Shown here: positions 35,217 through 46,795 of the stretch, in pieces | Numbering within the stretch: position 1 is the first letter of the stretch | Layout: every line of letters begins with the position of its first letter | From: Dicyema japonicum | Lineage: Eukaryota > Dicyemida > Rhombozoa > Dicyemidae | NCBI GenBank assembly: GCA_011109175.1 | Contig: RDEW01000077.1 | Coordinates: forward strand, 51,125-115,124 | Direction: 5' to 3' | Length of the DNA: 64,000 nucleotides | Program-made: the position numbers and the translations under genes | Notes under the pieces: model-generated | Databases searched by the model: none | Told to the model about the DNA's origin: nothing | The model's input: the letters and a program-made list of their open reading frames with translations, nothing else

Positions 35217-35385
35217 CAAAGTTAAAAAAAATCAAACATATTTAAGGTCTTCGATGTCAAATCAGCTCTTGTCAAGTTTATCTTTAACATTGAAAAGAAA
35301 TTCCTGACAAGCGAGGTGAAAGAAGCTGTGACAGGCTTTTGTTACCAGCAAAGTAGCGATTGAACATCGAAGTGACTTTTAATAA
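35217..35385 (+). pseudogene. hAT transposase end, copy C
   Basis: Only the last ~55 codons remain (FKVFDVKSALVKF.., TSKVAIEHRSDF), with a 2-base loss near 35330. Confidence 0.5.
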
Positions 35386-35404
35386 CTGCCGTGTCTCTCT
35401 AATT

Positions 35405-36321
35405 ATTTTTTGGTTGAGGTGGTGACGTGCCTTTTTAGCTATGTCCCAAACATGTTTGATTCGATTGCCTTTTACTGTCGCTTCATTTAATGTTAGAGAA
35501 CTATCAGCGAGCTCGAAACGGAACACCGTGTGCGATAACTAGACCGTTACGGAGTTGATGTATGCTATCTTTATATGACAAAAGGTGCAGGAGGACACGA
35601 TGAAGTTTATGGAAAATACCAGCTAATGTTACTGCCATCTGAATGCCGACACTGATTTGCCGTCCGAGTTTTGTTGAGAAAACGAGAGTTCTAATTGTGG
35701 AGTGTTCATGATCGTATTGCGATTTCTCAGCTCAAACTAAAACTGACACGGAATAAACTGTTAACTATTATCAACGTATATGCACTCCATACTGGGAGAG
35801 TATTGGTCACCTCTGATGAGTTGGACGAATTTTATGAAAGCCTTTTGAAAGTATGCACCGAACTGGACAAAACAACAATCGTGTTCCTGGCGGAAGACTG
35901 GAGTGCCAAAGAAGCTTTAAGAAAGACCACGAAATATGTGTTGGAAGGCATGGATGAGGGTATCGAAACTTTTCCGGAGAGTCCCTAATTGAGTTCTGCC
36001 TGGAATTTGGTCTTTATCTGTGCAATACGACATTTCAACATTTAGCAAGGCATAAGAAGACATGGAATGGCCACAGAAAAAACCGAGACGGGCGAGAGAT
36101 TACAATATACAATCAAAAAAAATTATATATTATGTCAGAATGCACATAAAAACTTGCTCGTGGACTCACGGTCATATGGAGGAGCTGTAACGAATAGTGA
36201 TCATAAAATAACGGTGGCTCGGATGTGCATACGGAAACTATTTGGTAACATTGCCCAGAACAATCGAGTTGAAAGTAGCATTAAATCAACTATTAACAAT
36301 TCAACCTTCTCTCTCATCTAA
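35405..36321 (+). pseudogene. APE-type endonuclease, copy C (best preserved)
   Basis: The frame 35695-35988 reads MWSVHDRIAISQLKLKLT, LLTIINVYALHTGRVLVTSD, ELDEFYESLLKVCTELDKTT and IVFLAEDWSAKEAL. The frame 36067-36321 reads LLVDSRSYGGAVTNSDHKIT. The catalytic D-W (usually DFNAK) and terminal SDH are kept. A frameshift at about 35990 separates them. Confidence 0.82.
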
Positions 36322-36724
36322 GTGAAAAGTAGATTTATTGGATCAATGATTCACGACTGTAAATTTAAGTGGAGACTAATCAAATTGGATTTAATAGTAA
36401 ACGATCCATAAATTTAGTCCCCAAAAGAATCCCCCACTTAATCTAGAATTGTTGGACCAATCTGTCAAGAATTTTTCAAAAATACAAAAAAATAAATATA
36501 TTTGTTATCATGTAAAAACCACCTGTTCATTAAGACAAATTAAAGCCAAGCTCATGTATCCTACTAGAAGAGTGGATGACGAAGGCACAAGAATTGGACT
36601 TTAAGTCTGCCTCAGAATGGATGTTTGCGCAATCCATTTAGATGTGGAGAAATGGTAGACGTGTAAGGTCTTCTGTTGTGATTATTAATAAATTGAATTA
36701 TTCCGCAAAAAATGAAATTCAAAG

Positions 36725-36772
36725 AAAAAGTGGAACGCTTCACGAATTTGCATGTCATCCTTGCGCAGGGCC

Positions 36773-36804
<32 letters not shown>

Positions 36805-36822
36805 TAATATGTCCCGTAGGAC
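36725..36822 (-). ncRNA. U6: U6 snRNA, copy C
   Basis: Keeps the usual GCAAAUUCGUGAAGCG that copies A and B lost, so it separates from them. It has lost one C of GGCCCC in the internal stem-loop and has GACAUGC for GACACGC. The 5' hairpin, ACAGAGA box, T5 stop and TATATATAAA box (36841-36850) are present. The stem-loop loss suggests it is not functional. Confidence 0.88.
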
Positions 36823-37034
36823 ATTCAAATACTTCCATACTTTATATATAGAGTGAAATCTATTTTTATTTATAATTAATGTATTTTTAATGTTAGCTTT
36901 AAAATATAATATTCTTAAATAAAAATTAAATTAATTAATTGTATCCTAGATAATTATAAATGAATTTTTTATAAAGTAAAAATATAAATATTTCAAATAA
37001 AACAACAGTTTATTGGAGTAAATATATCCAACAA

Positions 37035-37187
37035 GGACACTCACACAAAAAAAAAAAAAGAAGTGAAGATCATTCCTTGTTCTACGATTAGTTAAAATTA
37101 ACTGTTCTTTACTTAAATAAAGTGTGTGTCCTGCCTATGCGGAGCTATAAAATACTATGGCTCTCGTGAAAAGGCTTTATTATTATT
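37035..37187 (+). mobile_element. Headless SINE insertion specific to copy C
   Basis: Starts ggacactcacac, then an A-rich stretch and the SINE body and TTATTATTAT tail. Flanked by a perfect ATATCCAACAA duplication (37024-37034, 37188-37198) whose single copy is seen uninterrupted in copies A and B. Confidence 0.92.
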
Positions 37188-37198
37188 ATATCCAACAA

Positions 37199-37855
37199 TA
37201 GATCTCTTCATAGCTTTCGACTCAATAAACAGACAGAAACTGATGAATGTGTTTGAGCAAATATTGGATGAATCGTCGGTTAGAATAATCAGACTACTAC
37301 TTGCGAACACAAGACTATCTGTGAGGACAGAAGGAGCAACTTTCCCGCAGTTTTAAAACAAGATTGGGACACCACAGGGTGATTCCTCTCTTCCCTTTAC
37401 TATTCACCATATATCTTGAATCTGCACTCCGGCGACCTCCGTAAATGCTATATAGGAGACATCGAAATGACATCTTATGCGGATGATGTGGATTTTGTAT
37501 CACGGGACGTGACCGCACTCCAACACCTGCTAGAAAATGCACCTGCGGAGCTTGAGAAATGGTTTCTCAGCGTAAATGTTAACAAAGCTGAAATTACGGA
37601 AATCAAAAGAAAAGACGATATTACTCATGAAAGATGGAGACGTACTAATAAGCTCGGCTCTTTAACTAGGAAACGGTGAAAATGTACTAAGGAGGAAAAC
37701 AGTGGCAATGCGTCAATGGCTAAACTGAAGAAAGGATGGCTAAGGGCCAAAGGACTTGGAATTGACATCAGATGCAGGCTTTACAACGCGTTTGTGAAAA
37801 ATCAGTATTGAGGAGAAAATTAGCGTTTATATATTTCAATTAATAAATAAAATAA
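37199..37855 (+). pseudogene. Non-LTR RT, copy C
   Basis: As 7717-8385, with YADDVDFVSRD intact. Frameshifts at about 37370 and 37430 (extra G) and after GSLTRKR at 37665 break it. Confidence 0.85.
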
Positions 37856-37978
37856 CTTTTTTATTTTTAGTATGCTACTTAATTTTAAAAAATTAAAAAA
37901 TAGTATTGAAAAAAAGATAAATTATTTTACTCTGTATGTGGGGCATTTTTTATTGGGGCAGGGGTTGAACTGTATTTA

Positions 37979-38176
37979 TTACTATAATTATTATTATTAT
38001 TATTTAAGCCAAAGAAACACCGTCTTAACCCAATAACTAATATTCAGGTGATCCCGGCATCTCTCAATAATCGGGCCATTTTTTCTCGATGCTCCGACTG
38101 TGATCCCACGCATTTTCTATACGGACGGGGGTCTTTTTCCTTTTCTCTTCTGAAATTGCCTCCAGTTGCCTCTATG
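37979..38176 (-). mobile_element. Retroelement 3' end inserted in copy C
   Basis: Reads on the minus strand RPYRKCVGSQSEHREKM, RLLRDAGIT, then a 3' UTR and an (AAT)n tail at its left edge. It is absent from the same site in copies A and B. The site is bounded by ATTTA on both sides. A 5'-truncated insertion of a relative of the 1073-2830 element. Confidence 0.8.
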
Positions 38177-38614
38177 ATTTAATAACAGAAAGTTTATATT
38201 TTTAGTGACGAAAACAAATTAAATACGTAGTAATAAATTAAAAGATATATACACAAATTAGATTTGTTTAAATATTATACTGTTTCATTTTTAAATAATG
38301 TATAAAGTTAAAAAAATAATAATAAGTTACCCTTACTTTTTGGGGCACCCCCGCTTTTTGAGGCACATAAATCTCAAACCCTATGTCCGACTGTTTAAGT
38401 AAAAAGTATAAGTAAAATCAATTTTTTATCCCCACATGATAAATCATATATAGCTACTATGGGAGACTACTTCACGACGATAAGTCGGTGGAGAGAAAAA
38501 TTAGGCCTAAATACATTTTTTTTTAAATTTAAGTAATTTTTTAATGTGTTCATGAATGTCTTACTAAACAGCTAATCTATATATTTCCTGGATATATTAC
38601 TAACTTCCTAAGTG

Positions 38615-39146
38615 GACACGTGTATGTCCCAGAGGTCTGTAATTTATCTCACGTCTTTTCTCCAACGGAGTCCCTTGAGGATCTTCGTTATCCCCTGCTC
38701 TGTTTACCCGTTTTTCTAGCCGTTCTCTCGACTCTTGAATCCGATAATGATGTTTTCTCTTATGCAAAAGATATTACTTTGTCTTCACGAGATAGGAGAA
38801 TCCAGAATGCCAGAGAAAGAATACAAATTAACCTTGACCGGCTCAACCCCTGGATAATAGAGAACCGGCTCATAGTCAATGCAGAAAAGTCGACCACGTT
38901 CTTTTTATTTCAAACAAAAGATTGGAAAAGAAGACAGTCACCTTGAAATTAAACGAGGTCGACATCTCTTTCAACAGATGTCAAAGGATCTTGGGTGTAC
39001 ACTTCATATGCATCTTTGTCTATCACCACACGTAAAAAATATTTTTTGAAGTATAAAAAAAACTGAACGCAGAAAAAGGTTTATCGGGAATATGAATATA
39101 ACCTGCTTTAGGACGTTACGTGTGTTGATACATATTTTCAGAAAAA
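38615..39146 (+). pseudogene. RT palm and thumb, copy C (longer than A and B)
   Basis: Follows NGVP-GSSLSP with PLLCLPVFLAVLSTLESDND, VFSYAKDITLSSRDRRIQNA, INLDRLNPWIIENRLIVNAE and KSTTFFLFQT. The FSYA(K/D)DITL block is the catalytic site with the first Asp changed to Lys. Continuity of the protein across 38720 shows that copies A and B lost this part. Confidence 0.75.
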
Positions 39147-39524
39147 TTTGGCCTCTTCAGTCTCAGACCCAAGTCATGTTCATAGCAAACCGAGTACCAG
39201 AAGAGCGTGAATACTGAGGTCCACTCGCTATGAATAGAATTTTAAATAGCAGTTAGTAATCTTGTCGAAAAGTTGAGTTGGTGACGTACCTCTTTCGCTG
39301 ATTATATTTAAGGATAAAAGCCTTTGTCATTGGGGATGATCGACCTGACGGAGTCGGAGACATTGGAAAACTAAAATTCTTCACAAGATAGATGCGTTTA
39401 GGATCTAAATTCGAGTCTCGTTCCGGCCAGAATTGACAGAACTCAAAGGAATCATCTGTTTCAGCTGCACACATTGGGATGATAGTTAATATGATTTTGT
39501 TTGATACTAGTATAAACCCTACTA

Positions 39525-39610
39525 AATATAATAATAACACCAGAGACTACGAATATACAAACTAACTAATCACGTGATCACAGCACGCTCTAATAGGGAC
39601 CTCATTTTGG
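39525..39610 (-). repeat. Retroelement 3' tail repeat
   Basis: Same family as 9450-9535. Confidence 0.6.
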
Positions 39611-39724
39611 CCCGATGCTCTTCCCTCGACCCCACACAAGCACGTATCGGCCGAGGGACTGGATCTTCGCAGTCATGACGGCGCGTTCCATGATTCATTC
39701 ATATCATGGCTTCTAAAGACATTG

Positions 39725-39880
39725 GAGAAAGGACAATCACACAAGAAAAAAAAGTGAAGATCATTCCTTGGTTCTACGATTAGTTAAAATTAATTGTTTT
39801 TTACTTAAATAAAGTGTGTGTCCTGCCTATGCGGAGCTATAAATACTATGGCTCTCGTGAAAAAGCTTTATTATTATTAA
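39725..39880 (+). repeat. SINE 3' half, copy C
   Basis: Counterpart of 9640-9790. Confidence 0.6.
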
Positions 39881-41460
39881 CAATTCAGAATATCTTATAT
39901 TTTATGTGAATTATTATTCAACAAGCATGTTTTCTATTGAAATTCGGAACTCATTAAATTCTCTTTGAACATGTATTGAGAATGTATTTGGAATTCTCAG
40001 CTAACATGGACATAAAAGATTTTTCTCTACATATTTCCTATTATCTTGGAAGTTCATAGATCACCCGATCAAACTTTAATAGATTAGAGTGTTAATCATT
40101 CAACAATTCGAGTGTTTCTAATTTACAGTGCTTACTGATTAGAAATAAATATCTCGATCGCATCAGCATCAACCATGTAAGTTTAATGGTCAATTTCACA
40201 ATTGTTTGGTTACCATAGTGGATTAATGGCTTCAATGAGAATAACCATTTCTAAGAATATAAAATTCTCAGTTAAAGACTAGCTGCGATATATCGGGACA
40301 GTTAAAAAACTTCATTGTTGAAGATCCTAATTGGAATCCTTAATTATCCGCAGGGATTTAAAACTAATAAAGAATCTATGTATTGGGATGTAAGGTTGAA
40401 AGAACCTTGATGCAACATAGTCTTTACAACAATGTAATTTTATTTTTAAGTTTTAGATTTTGATTAAATTTAGTATTTTAGAAAGTTGTTGTATTTTAAA
40501 ATTTCAGCAAAATTATTTAAAAGACATTATCGGTAGAATATTTGTGTCAATTTCACGACTTCAAAACGAAGGAGTGTCCAATGAAAAAGTCCTTTGAAAT
40601 AAGAATTCTATGTGGAACTTGCTATTTTGAATGGAATTGTATTTTCTTGTTTAAAACAAGGATTAAGGAACAAATTTGGAAAACAAATTGAGTTTTGTCA
40701 CAACACATCAGGTCAGCGAATCTTTTGAACTTCGAACTGTGAAGTGTTAATCTTTCGACTTTTAGTAAAATCTAAACATGCTCGTGTAATTAGATTTTGC
40801 ATGACGTGAGACATCAGAAACGAGAAATCACGAATGCTGAAAATTTGAAAATGAGGTACCTTCGTCAACTATCGTACAACTACTTGTTCAACAAAAGCGG
40901 CCAACAACGAGGAAGACGACTTCAATTACTGAGTTTGAGTGACGGTGATGCTTTTAATTGTGGTTAACTTCTTTTTTGACGGAAATGAGATTTTCATTTC
41001 TCACTTCTGAAAAACACAGAATAGTTTCTTTATCGTGAGTGTGAGAGATGCATTTCTTTTAGTTCTAATGGATTACTTTTAGAGCTAAAGGGGTAATTTA
41101 ACTTCAAAAATTAGGGACATGTAAAATTGAGCCTAAACCAACAACCATTCGAAGTGTCAAAAATAACCTTAGGAGGCAAGAATCCAACAGGAGACAACAA
41201 ATATGAATCCACGACTACTGTAGAGCCTACGACGCACAGTAAAACCTCTACACTGAGTAACAGAATACTAATAATAATCGCGAAAATAATACTGAATCGG
41301 GTTATACTGTAATTATGTTATTTAGACAGAACAGCATGAAAGTTGTATATTGCAAAATATCCTAATTCGCCTTATTGGTTCAGTTACTATTTACATTTTT
41401 TTAAATTAAAATAGCAATTTAAAAAAATTTAAAATATAAAATAAATATTTAAGAATTTAC
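39881..41460. other. Spacer; unit sequence ends at 40663
   Basis: Up to 40663 this matches 9791-10580. Positions 40664-41460 are not found elsewhere in the window and hold no recognised gene. The 61-residue frame at 41127 is unsupported. Confidence 0.4.
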
Positions 41461-41504
41461 TCATTCTTATTTTAAACGAAAAGCGAAGAATCAAGTGAGG
41501 CGAC

Positions 41505-42030
41505 ATGGTCCGTGCAAGATCTACTAAACCTGATGGGTCTTTGGTTCCTGAAGAACCGTCTGAATGTATCATCAGAAAAGTCACATGTAATGACGTTTAC
41601 CTCAGCACAAAAAAGAATTATACAAACAATGTGTTTTACCTAGAATCGAATACGCCTGTGCTGCATGGATTACCCCCTTATCAATTTCGGCACAGAGCAA
41701 GCTGGAGGTTTTACAAAATCGATGTCTCAAGATTCTATTGAGATCGTCGAAAAAGACGTCCACCTCGTTACTGCGAAGAACACTAATCGTCCCCCAATCA
41801 TGAAATACCTTAAGGAACGTCGCCGTGACTTTCTCAAAATGGCAAAAACCATCCCCTCAGATCGCACATCAGACTATATATGGACGCCTGTCCGAGATAT
41901 GAGAAGAAACCTTTCCCACTGTGGAGATTAATTAGGACTTCAAAACTAACCGCGGGAAAAGGACTGGTATGGACACCGAGATCACTTAATTAGGCGATAA
42001 CTTTCGTAATTTCGGGTTAATAAAATAATA
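41505..42030 (+). pseudogene. Non-LTR RT C-terminus with 3' end
   Basis: A frame near 41600-41800 reads LPRIEYACAAWITPLSISAQ, then SKLEVLQNRCLKILLRSS, the usual thumb-to-C-terminus block of Jockey/CR1-like RTs. MRRNLSHCGD follows near 41900, then gagatcacttaattagg and a TTAATAAAATAATAATTAAT tail at about 42020. 5'-truncated, with two frameshifts. Confidence 0.72.
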
Positions 42031-42984
42031 ATTAATAAATTGAACGAAAAGCGGAAAATAAATACTGTTTACTTAGTAAATGTGATTGAATAATAACTCT
42101 AATCTGAACCCTGGAGTATTGAAAAGGAATATAGTCTACTTAAACATACGATGAGAAAGATTGTAATAATTTGAGTATCTCGAAAGAAAGACATCAGAGA
42201 AGCATTATAAGGAGCATTTGGTAGTTTCACCGAGGTCAGGGTCACATTAACAATTTTTAATAAATACTGATTCGATCACAAAAAATTAGTGAACTGAATG
42301 AAAATCTTAGATAAGAATAAATTATTTTAATATAAAACTATTAATTTATCAACTTTATATATTTTTCAAATGAATATTAATATAAATATATAATTTTTCA
42401 ATTTCCTAAATTGTGATAAAAACCCCACTATAAGCGAGAGCCATTTTACCTATAGCAAGGGCAGAAAACACAATTTATTTAAGTAAAAAGTTATGGTAAC
42501 TATTTTTAGAATGGAAAAGGAAGGAATGCTCTTCACTTTTTTTTCTATTTCTTGCGTTTTACTATAAATGAAGCATACAATTATTTGAAAAAAATTGGAT
42601 TTTAATGAAACCGTATGTAGAATATAAAATGATGAATTCTCACTAGTAATCATTGTGACCGGTTGAATACGAGCCTGTTTGTGTTGTTAAAGGCGTTAGA
42701 AATTAATAATTTTTTAATGAAAAATATTGGAAGGTCAAAATAAACAGAACGATTGAAGAAAATGATGAAATGGGTTGGAAATATAATCAATGGTCAAGCT
42801 GGCCTCAATAGAAAGTGAAAACTTAACAAAGAATATAAAGAAATCACATTAGAGATGACTGAAGAAATATATGTTCTTTTTCTTCAAATTATATATATTA
42901 TTTGATTCTTCAAATAATGCTGACATGTTGCAGACAAAATAACAATTTGGGATACAAATAGCAAGGAAAAGAAATATATCCAAA
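42031..42984. other. AT-rich spacer, nothing recognised
   Basis: No gene, RNA or repeat recognised. Confidence 0.35.
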
Positions 42985-43060
42985 ATAATCTTGACATGAT
43001 ACAGATCTCAATTCTGAGAGGGAACAGCCACGCAGTGAAGGCGGCAACTAAATAATATAA
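42985..43060 (+). pseudogene. REL C-terminal end
   Basis: Codes for QISILRGNSHAVKAATK, the end also seen at 30925-30970. The rest of the REL is absent. Confidence 0.5.
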
Positions 43061-43089
43061 ACCCATTATTTTCAATTTTTGAACCATAA

Positions 43090-43530
43090 ATTTAAACCCG
43101 ATATCCCCTCCGAATATCGCAATGGAAGATTACTACTCCTCCAATGTAAAACGCTTTCGTGGAAGACCGAGAACTACGCTCCTTGTCGTCCTACAAAACG
43201 ATCTGAAAGCCGTGAAGAAAACATTGGCATCTGGTACGTTCTGGATTCACTGAGGGAGCTAGCAAAGAACATAAGAGCTTGGAGCAACCTAGCTAATTCT
43301 CATATTTTTAGGGAAAATCCTAAATTATATCCAAAAAAGTACAATTAGTCAAAAACATCCAGAGGAGTACCTCCTGGACGGCACTTCCTTCAAATCAGAG
43401 CATGCGAAGTCTGCTGAAAGAGGCCAGGATCACCCGTTTTTGTCTAATCTATGTATGGCGCTGTTTTCTGGTTCAATAAATTCGAAGTGAATTCGAAAGA
43501 TGTCGGATGCTAAGATCCTTAATTTAGCAA
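43090..43530 (+). pseudogene. LGSLLG-type RT C-terminus, copy C
   Basis: Reads AMEDYYSSNVKRFRGRPRTT, LLVVLQNDLKAVKKTLASG, then AKNIRAWSNLANS and the 3' region with LLKEARIT. The RGRPRTT block is missing from copies A and B, so this is the better copy. A frameshift at about 43240 follows. Confidence 0.65.
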
Positions 43531-44349
43531 ATTAATACCTTCATTTTTGGTGCTCCTAGTGTTTTTAAATGAAATGTTCAATAAATTTAATCCCACTTGT
43601 TGCTAACATTCAAAAATGAGGAAGACGCTTCAGCTTTCGAAGCTGAGATCAATACTAAAGTACCTTTTGTGCCCGGAGCACATAACATGTCACGGATCAT
43701 TCCTAAGGCTTCGGAGTCCCTCTGCACTTAGTATATGATAATGTATTAATAATATTCATTGAAACAATGTATAATCACGATGTAACGACATAACAATTTG
43801 GAATGCAAATAATACGAAAGAGCCAACAGAATATAAATAGGGACTAATCAAATAGTGAAAAATAATCCACATTTATAGGTTAAAAAATATAAAATATATA
43901 TTAGACATTTTGATAACAACCTTCAACACTATTTGATAAATCCAATAATATAATGTATGATAGAAAATACAACAAAAGACAAACAGCCAACCACAAGAAA
44001 GTGGCAAACGCATGCCAAATAATATATTAATGTAATTATAGGTTCGCCATATAGCAAAATTATTTTAATAATAAAAATGTATTAAATTAATTTAAGTTAG
44101 TCAAAATTTGATTTTTACTGTATGGAGATGGTATGTCTCTAAGGTTATCTAAACCTCCATATGTGAAATGAAATTAAATAACAAGAGGTGAAAAAAATGG
44201 TTGTTGAGATTTACAAAAGTCAATTCAACAAAAGGTTTAACCAAAGCCAGATGTTATCAAATTGGATGAGATTTTTTATGTCTCTTCAAACAAGTCATTG
44301 TCTCGGCACTTTTTTACGTGACACCATATATTTGCATACACATTAATTG
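43531..44349. other. Spacer and RT remnants of copy C
   Basis: Matches 12690-13270, then 14910-15045, then 15490-15580. No intact feature. Confidence 0.35.
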
Positions 44350-44418
44350 GGCGGCGCAGTGTAATAAGTGCCGGGAAAAATGATCGATGGCCCTTAATTC
44401 GAACCTTGCGAATGAAAG
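44350..44418 (+). repeat. SINE head, truncated (copy C)
   Basis: Keeps gggcggcgcagtgtaataag and the B-box-like ttaattcgaaccttgcg, then stops at AAAGTT, where a 530-base deletion joins. Confidence 0.7.
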
Positions 44419-44529
44419 TTTTTTAGTCATTATCATTTTTGAAACAGCGAATATTATTTTTCCTGAATAAAATATTTTTAAAACATTAATTTTAATCAAC
44501 AAATAAATTAATTTAGACAATAATTAGGA

Positions 44530-44887
44530 CGACAGAATGGCGAAGGCGTTACCTCTGATAATCGCCATTTCAAGCATCTGCCTCAACCAGAGTCTCTCCC
44601 GTGGTTCGCACCTTTTTGAGGCGAGTTTGCTTCCAATGCTGTGGAGAAAGGCGTCCGTCTTCGCCCCTACAGTTCCAGTTGTCTCACAGCAATGGGGGCG
44701 AAATGGTAATGGTCTCCGAGGGATTCGTACTTATGGATCTTCTTGACCTCCGCCTGGTCGGATGCGTCTCCAGGAGAGTGCGTCGCCGTCAGCAATCTGG
44801 CTCCTGAGAAGATGTCCACACAAGTTGCGTCCCAGGAGAGTGATTTTCCGTGGAAGTATGGGAATAACGTCATTCCACCCGGCCTCT
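44530..44887 (-). pseudogene. REL-type C-terminus, copy C
   Basis: The frame 44873-44667 reads TLFPYFHGKSLSWDATCVDI, FSGARLLTATHSPGDASDQA and ending YESLGDHYHFAPIAV. It is clearer than the copy A version. Only one frameshift before the ETTGT-like continuation. Confidence 0.68.
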
Positions 44888-46329
44888 AAAATTACGAAAA
44901 TTATTTGATCTTAATGACATAGAATCATATACGCTATAATTCTATTCGCATGATCCTCGATACTAGTCTTCCCAGCCTCTCCTGTTCGATGATAGGCTCC
45001 GCAGACTACTGAGGTCTGCATCTTCCGTTAGTGTTCTGTTCACTGGTCTGAGGTCACCATTTAGAACTTTGGGAAGATCCAGACTTGGTTAGTGCCCCCT
45101 CGACCAGCCAATGAGGCCCATAGCTTTGAAGGTAAGAGTAGAGGAGGATTATTCTTACACGAATCCCCGTGAAACAATGATTCATCAGATAAAGTATCGG
45201 AGAAATAAAGAATTCATAGATTTAAGCAATGTAGCCGCGGATATGTGACTCTGCTGTTATAGATACTTGTATGTCACTGTAAACGCCGGCTAGAAGACTT
45301 TTGTGGACGATGAAATCTGGGACAACACCCAAGAACTGTTCGAGAAATTCAAAATCAAATACAGTTGACTTTATAGACATTTCACAGATCTGAATTACTC
45401 AGCAAATCAAGAAAAAGTGCGTTTTGCAGCATTAAAAAAACGTGATTAAAATAATGAGCCACAACTTTTGTACAATCGAATATGGTTCATTCGCTGAGGA
45501 TATTGATCAATTCACTGATTTAGTTGAGGTTTCTGTTATTATAGCCTTCCAATGAAGTTCCAATGGGGTTCAATTACCCAAAAAAGCCGGGCCTTCAATG
45601 ATGTATGAACCTGTAAAATGCAACAAGGGGACGAATCAGATCCTAAAGAGAGAAGATATTACTGAACTTAATCTATTCTACTAATTTCTCTTTCGGATTA
45701 TTCTCATTTTGATTAATTTATTATTTTGTTAAAAATTGTTAACTTGTTTTAAGTTTCTTTGATCGATTTTGATTCTTAGTCATAATTTTTTGCGGTCTCG
45801 ATATTTGTAACAAGTCAAATCAAAAATGTTCATTTTCATGTTTTTAAACAAATTGTTTACAAGATTAGCGATAAAAAGTAAATTAAGAAAATTGCAAGAA
45901 CTATCTAAATAAACTAAGTTATCATTAAGATCATTCAGTTTCCTAATAAGATTCGATTCTTAAGTTAGATAAGGGCTATCTTGAGCACAGTTGTTTGTAA
46001 ACAACATACAAAATTAACACTATGCTAAAATCAAAGAAAATTGATTAGAGTCAATTCATCACTCGAGGTCCTCACGTGGGATGGATTCTATTCGCTTCAA
46101 AATGGACTCTGATCTCTCTTTGATCCGTAACTTCAACCTCTTCGCTTATTTTATCTTACGGAGATATTTCTATTTTTCAGTGACAAAATTCTGGACGTGG
46201 TTTTGTTCAAAATAACAACTTTCGAAACCTCTTCCTTCAACCTCTTCCTTTTACAGAATGAAGTAAACAAAGTTAATTGGTAAGATTATACAAAAGAAGT
46301 CAAGGAACCAACCAGCTATCAAAACGGGG
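44888..46329 (+). other. Single-copy region with a possible small host gene
   Basis: Mostly unrecognised. Near 45450-45600 the plus frame MSHNFCTIEYGSFAEDIDQF is followed by a 22-base GT..AG candidate intron (gttgaggtttctgttattatag, about 45523-45544). Splicing gives PSNEVPMGFNYPKKPGLQ and a stop. An upstream frame (IWDNTQELFEKFKI near 45330) may belong to it. Low confidence; no family recognised. Confidence 0.3.
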
Positions 46330-46535
46330 GCTCAATATGTGAATAGATTTTGTCATCTTTTTTCCATGTCGAACAAATTGAATGGTCAAAAAAAGTCGAC
46401 ACAAATAGCATCCCAGACCAAAATTTTCTCTCCTCTAATGGGAAAATTGTGATTCCGTCAGGCCGTTCTCAGTCTCCTCTGTCCAAGCCAACAAGTTCAA
46501 GTATGACGGGGTATCAAATCTCAGGGCTCGTTTGA
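46330..46535 (-). pseudogene. REL-type C-terminal fragment
   Basis: Minus frames read GLDRGD-ERPDGITIFPLEE, then LVWDAICVDFF. This is the G.R.DG.RPDG.T..P..(G)..LVWDA block, about 65 codons, with two shifts. Confidence 0.55.
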
Positions 46536-46539
46536 TTTC

Positions 46540-46795
46540 ATTTATTATTTTATTATTTATTAACCCCGGATACACCGAGAAAGAAGTTAAAGTAAATAAC
46601 TAATTAAGTGTATCTAGTTCCCATTTATACGAAAACAGAGTCCATCCGGAATCAACATAAAAAGTAAAAGACGTCCATAGTTGCAGTTGTGGAAACCTCT
46701 CCAAGTGGAGTGGGGGAGAGCCAAATGATCCTTTTTCGTGCCGGCATGGCACTGGGCGCCACCTAGACAGGTTGATCACATGACGCCACTCTAAA
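46540..46795 (-). repeat. Family B repeat, minus strand
   Basis: Tail at left (ttattattttattatttatt), then ccccggatacaccgagaaag, tccatccggaatcaacataa, ggagtgggggagagccaaat and gcactgggcgccacctagac. This is the longest copy. Confidence 0.78.

Larger units (their letters stand above)
34843..44887. repeat. Copy C, internally deleted copy of the unit
   Basis: Segments match copy A in order: 34843-35216 to 3438-3805, 35217-40663 to 5936-10580, 43184-44111 to 12316-13270, 44112-44257 to 14910-15045, 44258-44418 to 15490-15650, and 44419-44887 to 16180-16625. The gaps are deletions. Two junctions show clear microhomology: TTTTCA at 35217 and AAAGTT at 44418. Positions 40664-43183 are not part of the unit. 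Copy C keeps an RT stretch (38723-39146) missing from A and B. Confidence 0.88.
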
